From positions 1-8,346 of the forward strand of contig JAEZJH010000191.1 in the NCBI GenBank assembly GCA_023436385.1: a stretch of DNA of 8,346 bases. The letters are read 5' to 3'. The notes under the pieces were generated by a model. That model saw only the letters and a program-made list of their open reading frames with translations. It made no database searches and had not been told where the DNA came from. The stretch's first letter is position 1. Each line of letters opens with the position of its first letter. This DNA comes from Pseudomonadota bacterium (lineage in GTDB: Bacteria; Myxococcota; Myxococcia; Myxococcales; Vulgatibacteraceae). Shown one piece after another: positions 1 to 5,090 of this stretch. A program made the translations under genes and the position numbers.

Positions 1-1498
1 CCCGGCGCTCGCCCTTCTCGCGCCGCCGGCCCTTCTCGCCGCGGCGCTCCGGCTTGCCGCCGGCCAGGTCCTCGGCGGTGACCCCCGCGGCCTCGCGCTC
101 CCGCGCCCGCTCGGCGGCGATCTTGTCCATCCGGTAGTGCTGGAAGAAGTACTTGAGCGCGTAGGCGATCAGGTGCTCGCCGTCGGGCCGGGTCTTCAGC
201 TCCTTGGCCAAGGGGAGGAAGGCCTCGAAGACGCTGGTGCCGATGCCCTCCCGGAGCTGGGCGATGTGCCGCTCGCTCCAGAGCTTCTTCGCCTCCTCGG
301 CGGTGGGCAGGCTCCGCTGCTCGAAGTTCACCCCGTACTGCTTCTGCAGGGTCCCCAGGGTGAGGAAGTCGCGGCCGCCGATCAGCGAGATCGCCGTCCC
401 GGTCTTCCCGATCCGGCCGGTGCGGCCGACGCGGTGCAGATACACCGCCGCGTCCTCGGGGAGCGAATAATTGATCACATGGGTGAGGTCGGAGATGTCG
501 ATGCCCCGGGCGGCGATGTCGGTGGCCACCATGTAGCGCACCTCGCCCCGCTTCACCTTGGCCATCACCCGCTCCCGCTCCTTCTGCGGGAGATCGCCGT
601 TGAGCAGCTCGGCGTCGTAGCCGTTCCGGTTCAACACCGCGGTGACCAGCGAGGTGTCGTCCCGGGTGTTGGCGAAGATGATCGCGCTCTCCGGGTTCTC
701 CAGCTCGAGGAGATAGAGGAGATTCCGGGGCTTCGGATAGGCGTCGACCATCTTGTAGGCGACGTGGTTGATCCCCTCCACGGTGTAGACGTCGCCGGAG
801 AGGAGCAGCGTCTCCGGGTCGTGGAGGTACTTCCGGATCAGCCGGTCGATGTCCGGGGGCACGGTGGCGGAGAAGAGCAGCGTCTGCCGGTCCTTGCCCA
901 CGTGGTCGAGGATCCGGGTGACCTCCTCGTAGAAGCCCATCGAGAGCATCTCGTCGGCCTCGTCGAGGACGGCGAACTTGGCGCCCGAGAGGTCGAGGGT
1001 GCCCCGGCGGATGTGGTCGTAGACCCGGCCCGGCGTGCCGACGATCAGCTCCGCGCCCTCCTGGAGCGCGCGGACCTGCTGGTCCATCGAGGCGCAGCCG
1101 TAGATGGCGGTGACCCGGAGGTCCTTGTACTTGGCCAGGGCGGCGGCCTCGGCGGCGACCTGGTTGGCCAGCTCGCGGGTCGGGCAGAGCACCAGGGCCA
1201 GGGGCCGCTTCGCGCCGGCCGGCAGCTTCTCGAGCATGGGGATGGAGAAGGCCGCGGTCTTGCCGGTACCGGTCTTCGACCGGACGATCAGGTCGCGACC
1301 GGCCAGCACTAGGGGAATCGCCTTGGCCTGCACCGGCGTCGGCATGGTGTAGCCGTGGTCGGCGATCGCCCGGCGCAGCTCGTCCGAGAGCCCCAGCTCC
1401 TCGAAGCCGACCTCGGCGACGTAGTCGCTGGCGGCGGGGGCCGCTTCGGCGGCGGAAGCGCCTTCCGGCGCCGTCCCGGGGATGGTGGTCTCTTCCAT
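1..1498 (-). CDS. DEAD-box ATP-dependent RNA helicase (3' end beyond the window)
   Basis: An ATP-driven RNA-unwinding enzyme of superfamily 2; bacterial members act in the cytoplasm on ribosome assembly, RNA decay and cold adaptation. Reading from the ATG at 1498-1496, 499 codons are visible without a stop. A short Ala/Glu-rich leader precedes the Q motif (PTPVQ, Gln57). Then come motif I (SKTGTGKT, residues 74-81, Ser in place of the usual first Ala), the DEAD box (179-182), motif III SAT (210-212) and motif VI HRVGRTGR (355-362), so both RecA-like lobes are complete. About 130 further residues follow and end in a Lys/Arg/Glu-rich tail (about 482-499) cut by the window edge; such tails usually bind RNA. 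An RNA-recognition domain of the DeaD/DbpA kind could lie beyond the edge. A weak AGGA stands about 9 bases before the start. It is divergent from the sigma factor at 1666. Family assignment is secure; the subfamily (DeaD/CsdA versus RhlE-like) is not. Confidence 0.96.
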   Translation of the reverse strand, partial: MEETTIPGTAPEGASAAEAAPAASDYVAEVGFEELGLSDELRRAIADHGYTMPTPVQAKAIPLVLAGRDLIVRSKTGTGKTAAFSIPMLEKLPAGAKRPLALVLCPTRELANQVAAEAAALAKYKDLRVTAIYGCASMDQQVRALQEGAELIVGTPGRVYDHIRRGTLDLSGAKFAVLDEADEMLSMGFYEEVTRILDHVGKDRQTLLFSATVPPDIDRLIRKYLHDPETLLLSGDVYTVEGINHVAYKMVDAYPKPRNLLYLLELENPESAIIFANTRDDTSLVTAVLNRNGYDAELLNGDLPQKERERVMAKVKRGEVRYMVATDIAARGIDISDLTHVINYSLPEDAAVYLHRVGRTGRIGKTGTAISLIGGRDFLTLGTLQKQYGVNFEQRSLPTAEEAKKLWSERHIAQLREGIGTSVFEAFLPLAKELKTRPDGEHLIAYALKYFFQHYRMDKIAAERAREREAAGVTAEDLAGGKPERRGEKGRRREKGERR

Positions 1499-1566
1499 GG
1501 TGAGTCGTCCTGCCCGGGGGCGTTTTCCCCGTCCGCGGGCGAGAAATTTCGCCGCATCGACGGGAG

Positions 1567-1594
1567 GTTAGAACCGCTCCACCCGGGCTTGCAA
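1567..1594 (-). promoter_or_regulatory. Candidate promoter for the helicase (proximal)
   Basis: Read on the minus strand, TTGCAA (1594-1589) is followed after 16 bases by TCTAAC (1572-1567), matching four of six -10 consensus positions. Transcription would start near 1560 and give a leader of about 60 bases. A small GGCGA/TCGCC hairpin lies in that leader. This is inferred from motif match and spacing only. Confidence 0.4.
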
Positions 1595-1615
1595 AGATGG
1601 TGGAAGGCCTATATC
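1589..1615 (+). promoter_or_regulatory. Candidate promoter for the sigma factor
   Basis: TTGCAA (1589-1594) is followed after 15 bases by TATATC (1610-1615), the most AT-rich spot between the two divergent genes. The spacer is slightly short. A start near 1622 would leave the ATGs at 1597 and 1618 outside or at the very tip of the mRNA, supporting the GTG at 1666 as start. A sigma-54 reading of the TTGCA was checked and fails, because no GG lies at the right distance upstream. Confidence 0.4.
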
Positions 1616-1637
1616 AGATGCCAACTTCGCCGTGCAA
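1608..1637 (-). promoter_or_regulatory. Candidate promoter for the helicase (distal)
   Basis: On the minus strand TTGCAC (1637-1632) is followed after 18 bases by TATAGG (1613-1608). Its -10 box occupies the same TATA bases as the candidate plus-strand sigma-factor promoter, so only one could be open at a time. It would give the helicase a leader of about 100 bases. Motif evidence only. Confidence 0.3.
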
Positions 1638-1652
1638 CGCCGACCGTTCGGC

Positions 1653-1668
1653 GGAGAGACCCTTGGTG
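1653..1668 (+). promoter_or_regulatory. Ribosome binding site that decides the sigma-factor start
   Basis: GGAGAG at 1653-1658 is followed by seven bases and then GTG at 1666-1668. The in-frame upstream ATGs at 1597 and 1618 lie inside or beside the candidate promoter. A TTG at 1663 is in frame but too close to the GGAGAG. Confidence 0.6.
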
Positions 1669-2874
1669 ACCAAGCGAGAAGGCGGATCCAGGACCACCCG
1701 GAAGACCACCGGGAGCGGTAGCGGCGGGGCCCGTGCCCCGAAGGCGACCGCCGCCAGGGCCGCCCGTACACCCTCCCCCCGCCGGAAGCCCGCCCGCGCG
1801 CCCCGTTCCAAGGCTGCCACGGCGGCGGTCGAGCCGGAGGTGGTCGAGGAAGAGCGCGAGGCCGAGGTCCTCGAGCCCGAGGAGCTGGAGGCCGAGCTGG
1901 TCAAGGGCGCCGAGGAGCTGGACGCCGCGGCGCCCGCCGCCCGGGCGCTCCTGCCGGCCGAGGACGAGGAGCCGGAGATCGGGACCGCGCTGGTGCCCGC
2001 CGGGACGAGCGCCCTCTCCCGCACCGATCCGCTCGCCCGCTACATGCAGGAGGTCTCCCGGCACCCGGTGCTCTCCCGGGAGCAGGAGCACGAGCTGGCC
2101 GTCCAGTACCGGGAGACCGGCGACCTCGACGCCGCCTACCGGCTGGTCGCCTCGAACCTGCGCCTGGTGGTGAAGATCGCCTACGAGTACCGCCGCGCCG
2201 CCTTCAGCATCCTCGACCTGATCCAGGAGGGGAACGTCGGGCTGATGCACGCGGTGAAGAAGTACGATCCCTACAAGGGCGTGAAGCTCTCCTCGTACGC
2301 GGCGTGGTGGATCCGCGCCTACATCCTCCGCTTCGTGATGGACAACTGGCGGATGGTGAAACTCGGCACCACCCAGGCCCAGCGGAAGCTGTTCTTCAAC
2401 CTCCGCAAGGAGCAGCAGAAGCTCGCCGCCGAGGGCTACGAGGCCGGGCCCAAGCTCCTCGCCGAGCGCCTCGACGTCACCGAGCAGGAGGTCGAGGAGA
2501 TGGATCGCCGCCTCTCCGGCGACGAGACCTCCCTCGATATGCCGGTGGGCGAGGACGGCGGCTCCACCGTCGGCGATCGGCTCTCCGGTCACGGCGCCGG
2601 CGCCGAGGAGTCGCTGGGCGACGCCGAGCTGAAGGCGGTCCTCCGCCGCCACCTCGAGGGCTTCGCCAAGACCCTCGAGGGCAAGGAGAAGTACATCTTC
2701 GAGCACCGGCTGATGAGCGACGAGCCGCTCACCCTCCAGGAAATCGGAGACAAGTTCGGGATCAGCCGCGAACGCGCCCGGCAGCTCGAGGCGCGGATGG
2801 TGAAGCGCCTCCGGGAGGAGCTGGCCGCGGAATTGCCCGACTTCGCCGATCTCACCGTGCAGCGCGAGGATTGA
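1666..2874 (+). CDS. rpoH: RNA polymerase sigma factor, RpoH (sigma-32) class, with long N-terminal extension
   Basis: A sigma-70-family specificity subunit that directs RNA polymerase to a subset of promoters; the RpoH class classically serves the heat-shock regulon. From the GTG start it is 402 residues, against roughly 285 for E. coli RpoH. The first 120 or so residues are low-complexity: a basic Lys/Arg/Ala/Pro half followed by a very acidic Glu-rich half. Conserved sequence starts at DPLARYMQEV (residue 121). Region 2 (DLIQEGN at 184 onward, through AAWWIRAYI) binds core and recognises the -10. The stretch NWRMVKLGTT..QRKLFFNLRKE (box from 239) matches the RpoH box that separates this class from RpoD. 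Region 4.2 is the helix-turn-helix LTLQEIGDKFGISRERARQ (from 355) for the -35. Myxobacteria carry several factors of this type (SigB, SigC), so orthology to E. coli RpoH rather than a paralogue is inference. Confidence 0.93.
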   Translation: MTKREGGSRTTRKTTGSGSGGARAPKATAARAARTPSPRRKPARAPRSKAATAAVEPEVVEEEREAEVLEPEELEAELVKGAEELDAAAPAARALLPAEDEEPEIGTALVPAGTSALSRTDPLARYMQEVSRHPVLSREQEHELAVQYRETGDLDAAYRLVASNLRLVVKIAYEYRRAAFSILDLIQEGNVGLMHAVKKYDPYKGVKLSSYAAWWIRAYILRFVMDNWRMVKLGTTQAQRKLFFNLRKEQQKLAAEGYEAGPKLLAERLDVTEQEVEEMDRRLSGDETSLDMPVGEDGGSTVGDRLSGHGAGAEESLGDAELKAVLRRHLEGFAKTLEGKEKYIFEHRLMSDEPLTLQEIGDKFGISRERARQLEARMVKRLREELAAELPDFADLTVQRED

Positions 2875-2953
2875 CGCCACCGGTCCGATCGCGCGCGGCC
2901 ATGGACATGCGAACCGGCGGTTCCCCGCGGCATTTGAAGGCTGCCGGACGGGC

Positions 2954-2978
2954 GCCGGGCGGGCGGACGGGGCCCGGC
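2954..2978 (+). terminator. Possible terminator hairpin after the sigma factor
   Basis: GCCGGGC (2954-2960) and GCCCGGC (2972-2978) form a perfect 7-bp stem with an 11-base loop, inside a weaker outer CTGCCG/CGGCAG pairing (2941-2989). Only TTT (2991-2993) follows, so it is a poor intrinsic terminator and may be a chance product of the GC-rich sequence. Confidence 0.3.
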
Positions 2979-2991
2979 CCCCGCGGCAGGT

Positions 2992-3019
2992 TTGCACCGG
3001 GGCCGGCTCGCGATAAAAC
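2992..3019 (+). promoter_or_regulatory. Candidate promoter for the P-loop gene
   Basis: TTGCAC (2992-2997) is followed after 16 bases by TAAAAC (3014-3019), within the only A-rich patch (GATAAAA, 3012-3018) of the 185-base gap. It would start transcription about 30-35 bases before the ATG at 3060, so the gene need not depend on sigma-factor readthrough. Confidence 0.4.
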
Positions 3020-3059
3020 GGCGGCACCTTCGGCTGTCCCGCCGATCCGGAGTTCCTTG

Positions 3060-4028
3060 ATGTCGAACGTCCTCGAGACCGTCCTCCTCCTCGCCCTCCC
3101 CGCCTCCGGCAAGTCCGAGGTGCGGAAGTACCTCGCCTCGCTGACGCCGGCCCAGTGCGCGGACGACTTCCACATGGGCCCGACGGTCCAGCTCGACGAC
3201 TTCCCGTACGTCCACCTGATGCGGCGGATCGACGACGAGGCCGCCGCCCGTGGCGCCGGGCGGATCTACTTCCAGGCCTCGGACCGCCCGTTCCTCGATC
3301 CCCGGGACTGGGGCACGCTGATCGAGCTCCTCAACGAGGACCACGCCCACCTCGTCGGCGCCCGGCCGGCGCCCTCGGCCAACGCGGCGCTCGCGCTCTT
3401 CGACCGCCTCGAGCGGGCCAGCGCCAAGGTCGGCTTCGCGCCCCGGCTGCCGCTGCTCGCCGACGCGGTCCGCGCCGGCGTGGCGGCGGCGATCGAGCGG
3501 GAGGCCCGGGACCTCGAGAGCGACCTGGCGAAGCTCCCCACCTCGCTCGCCGGCAAGACCCTGGTGATCGAGTTCGCCCGGGGCGGCGCCGACGGCTCGG
3601 CGATGCCGCTGGCCGCGCCGTTCGGCTACGGCTACTCGCTCGGCCTCCTCTCCCCGGCGATCCTCGAGAAGTCGACCATCCTCTACGTCTGGGTGACGCC
3701 GGAGGAGTCGCGCCGGAAGAACACCGCCCGCACCGATCCCAACGACCCGGGCTCGATCCTGAACCACGGCGTGCCGATGGCGGTGATGCTCGGCGACTAC
3801 GGCTGCGACGACATGACCTGGCTCGAGGAGCACGCGGAGCAGCCGGGCTCGGTCACCGTGAAAGCCCACGGCCGCGCCTTCCACCTCCCCATCGCCCGCT
3901 TCGACAACCGCCAGGACAAGACCACCTTCGTCCGCGCGGACCAGGCGACCTGGAAGCCCGAGGACGTGAAGGCGCTCCACGAGGGGCTGCAGGGCGCGCT
4001 CGACAAGCTCGCCGCCGCGAAGCGGTAG
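3060..4028 (+). CDS. Conserved P-loop (kinase-like) protein of unknown function
   Basis: 322 residues, started at an ATG with GGAG seven bases upstream (3049-3052). After a short hydrophobic strand comes ALPASGKSE (residues 12-20), which has the spacing and the GKS of a Walker A loop but Ala where the first Gly belongs; this resembles small-molecule and nucleoside kinases rather than ATPase motors. Later features are a Tyr/Gly-rich stretch (FGYGYSLGLLSP), a strand ending YVWVTPEESRRKNTARTDPNDP with clustered basic residues that could be a lid, and a block rich in Gly/Asp (GVPMAVMLGDYGCDDM, within 225-252). There is no signal peptide or membrane helix, so it is probably cytosolic. I do not recognise the family or the substrate. 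It follows the sigma factor on the same strand after 185 bases but has its own candidate promoter, so co-regulation is uncertain. The strong third-position GC bias supports a real gene. Confidence 0.88.
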   Translation: MSNVLETVLLLALPASGKSEVRKYLASLTPAQCADDFHMGPTVQLDDFPYVHLMRRIDDEAAARGAGRIYFQASDRPFLDPRDWGTLIELLNEDHAHLVGARPAPSANAALALFDRLERASAKVGFAPRLPLLADAVRAGVAAAIEREARDLESDLAKLPTSLAGKTLVIEFARGGADGSAMPLAAPFGYGYSLGLLSPAILEKSTILYVWVTPEESRRKNTARTDPNDPGSILNHGVPMAVMLGDYGCDDMTWLEEHAEQPGSVTVKAHGRAFHLPIARFDNRQDKTTFVRADQATWKPEDVKALHEGLQGALDKLAAAKR

Positions 4029-4053
4029 CCGTCTCGCCTTTTCCGCGGCACCG

Positions 4054-4081
4054 GCGGCCGGGCTCCCACGGGCCCGGCCGC
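4054..4081 (+). terminator. Strong GC hairpin closing the P-loop gene
   Basis: GCGGCCGGGC (4054-4063) and GCCCGGCCGC (4072-4081) are perfect 10-bp arms around an 8-base loop, 25 bases after the stop codon. The following bases (tcccgttcc) are only mildly T-rich. It probably works as an L-shaped (stem without U-tract) terminator or as a 3'-end stabiliser. Confidence 0.6.
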
Positions 4082-4116
4082 TCCCGTTCCTGCGTCAGAT
4101 GCTCGGCGCGGGGCTG

Positions 4117-4128
4117 GCCGTATACGGC
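4117..4128. promoter_or_regulatory. 12-bp perfect palindrome, possible operator
   Basis: GCCGTATACGGC is a perfect palindrome with an AT-rich centre (TATA), 55 bases before the MYXO-CTERM gene start. It could be a regulator site or part of a promoter. No convincing -35/-10 pair could be placed here; TAGGAT at 4150-4155 is the nearest -10-like string and lacks a matching -35. Confidence 0.3.
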
Positions 4129-4182
4129 GAGGGCCCGAGCCCCCGCTGCTAGGATGGGTGCAAATTCGACGGGGAGGCGAAG

Positions 4183-4761
4183 ATGCGAGTGCTCGCGCTG
4201 GCGGTGACCTTGGGACTAGTCGTCGTGCCGACGGACGGATCGGCCTCCTGCGTCGACGGCTGCGGGCACCCGATCTGTGTCGACGCAACCCGGGGGTTCA
4301 TCGGCACCGTCGTCTCCCGCGACGTCGAACACAACTCTCTCGAGGCCGAGGTGGAGATCCCGGCCGGCCTCGACCCCCTCACGGTCGGCGAACGCATCGC
4401 GGTCGACGGCCTCAGCTTGCCCCAGGCGTTCCCCGTCGGCTCGCGGCTGATCGTGCTCCAGCGCCAGAGCCAAATCCCGCCGGGCGAGTACTACAACGCG
4501 TCCGTCCTGCCCCTCGAGGGCGACGACTACGACTGCTACGACAACCTCGTTCCCGCCCAGGAGGTGCTCGCGGCGGCCCTGGCTTCGCCGAGCGAATGCC
4601 GGGCAAAGCAACGGGAGTGGGAACCGCCGTGCAACGACTGCGGCTGCGCCGCCGAATCGGGCGGCTCGAACGGCGCGATCGCGCTCCTCGGCGGCCTGGC
4701 GCTGTGGGCCCTCCGGCGCCGGCCGAGCGCACGCCGTGGGATCACCCAGGAGTCGACGTAG
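4183..4761 (+). CDS. Secreted, surface-anchored protein with MYXO-CTERM sorting tail
   Basis: 192 residues, with GGGGAGG five bases before the ATG. The N-terminus (MRVLALAVTLGLVVVPTDGSAS) is a short Sec signal peptide, probably cleaved near SAS-C. The mature part begins with a Cys-rich stretch (CVDGCGHPICVD), continues with a beta-type region (GFIGTVVSRD... VEIPAGLDPLTVGERIAVDG... GSRLIVLQRQ) that may be an OB-like barrel, and has an acidic segment (LEGDDYDCYDN). The end holds CNDCGCAAESGGSNGAIALLGGLALWALRRRPSARR: Cys residues, a hydrophobic helix and an Arg cluster, the pattern of MYXO-CTERM tails, which are known from Myxococcota and are thought to be cut by a dedicated intramembrane protease before surface anchoring. 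Ten residues follow the helix-proximal Arg triplet and Arg pair, slightly longer than usual. It stands alone, between a terminator-like hairpin and a gene-poor gap. The molecular function is unknown. Confidence 0.85.
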   Translation: MRVLALAVTLGLVVVPTDGSASCVDGCGHPICVDATRGFIGTVVSRDVEHNSLEAEVEIPAGLDPLTVGERIAVDGLSLPQAFPVGSRLIVLQRQSQIPPGEYYNASVLPLEGDDYDCYDNLVPAQEVLAAALASPSECRAKQREWEPPCNDCGCAAESGGSNGAIALLGGLALWALRRRPSARRGITQEST

Positions 4762-4978
4762 GCGGTCCTCCGCGCCCCTTGCGCTCCTCGAGCAGCAGCT
4801 CGGGGCTTCCGTGGCGATACCCCTGCCCCGGGTCCATGACTACGACCGGTTGGCGGCGCCGCACGAAGCCCAGAGAGCGCCCGGGGTACGCCTTGGTTCG
4901 GCTCCGTCCATCGAGATCATGGCGCCGTGTTGGCCATAGCCTGCCATGGCGCCCAAGCCACCAGAAGAAACCGAGAGC
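4742..4978 (-). other. Gene-poor gap with a coding-like minus-strand stretch (possible decayed or partial gene)
   Basis: No gene can be called with confidence between 4762 and 5087. On the minus strand one frame is open for 78 codons from just after a stop at 4981-4979 to a TGA at 4744-4742, overlapping the end of the MYXO-CTERM gene on the other strand. Its product looks protein-like rather than like a random GC frame (for example VVVMDPGQGYRHGSPELL, with a following LEERKGRGG). The only ATG is internal (4837-4835, 31 codons) and no ribosome site precedes it. It could be the tail of a lost gene, a remnant of a mobile element or chance. The frame on the opposite strand, a continuation of the reading frame of the TPR gene, is Arg/Ser-rich and looks non-coding. 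Confidence 0.25.
4786..4805 (+). terminator. Possible terminator hairpin after the MYXO-CTERM gene
   Basis: Bases 4786-4793 pair with 4798-4805 (eight pairs, one of them G-T) around an AGCA tetraloop, 24 bases after the stop. No T-tract follows. It overlaps the coding-like minus-strand stretch, so the pairing may be accidental. Confidence 0.3.
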
Positions 4979-5038
4979 TCACCCTCTCGACGACCGCGCT
5001 GGTCCCGGCTCAGTCCTGCCAGACAGCCGAAAAGAGGC

Positions 5039-5068
5039 TTCACTCCCAGTAAACTGCCGGGCTATGCT
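5039..5068 (+). promoter_or_regulatory. Candidate promoter for the TPR gene
   Basis: TTCACT (5039-5044) is followed after 18 bases by TATGCT (5063-5068). A start near 5075 would give a leader of only about a dozen bases carrying the Shine-Dalgarno, and would exclude the in-frame ATG at 5064, which lies inside the -10 box. Confidence 0.4.
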
Positions 5069-5077
5069 CCTCTGGAC

Positions 5078-5090
5078 AGGAGGGGTTATG
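5078..5090 (+). promoter_or_regulatory. Ribosome binding site that decides the TPR gene start
   Basis: AGGAGGGG (5078-5085) is the strongest Shine-Dalgarno in the window. It favours ATG 5088 (four bases after AGGAGG). ATG 5097 would be 13 bases away and ATG 5064 lies upstream of it. Confidence 0.6.

Noticed and set aside
137..1312. A 391-residue plus-strand frame opposite the helicase
   Set aside because: It is the antisense of all the helicase motifs and reads as low-complexity Leu/Val/Gly/Asp sequence.
1576..1594. Sigma-54 promoter suggested by GGGCTTGCA
   Set aside because: The -24 GG is missing at the required 12-base distance from the GC.
2304..3059. The upstream extension of the P-loop protein frame into the sigma-factor gene, which would suggest a 574-residue fusion
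   Set aside because: The extension is out of frame with the sigma factor and Arg/Pro-rich; GGAG and ATG 3060 give a clean start with homologue-like sequence immediately after.
1609..3980. Long minus-strand frames opposite the sigma factor and the P-loop gene (1609-3027 and 2589-3980)
   Set aside because: Both are antisense frames favoured by high GC; their products are Val/Gly/Arg-rich with no domains, while the plus-strand genes have clear conserved motifs.
4158..5087. The long open frame upstream of the TPR gene start, which could be read as one 730-residue protein
   Set aside because: The first 310 residues are Arg/Pro/Ser-rich and overlap the MYXO-CTERM gene in another frame; a strong ribosome site at 5078 marks the real start.
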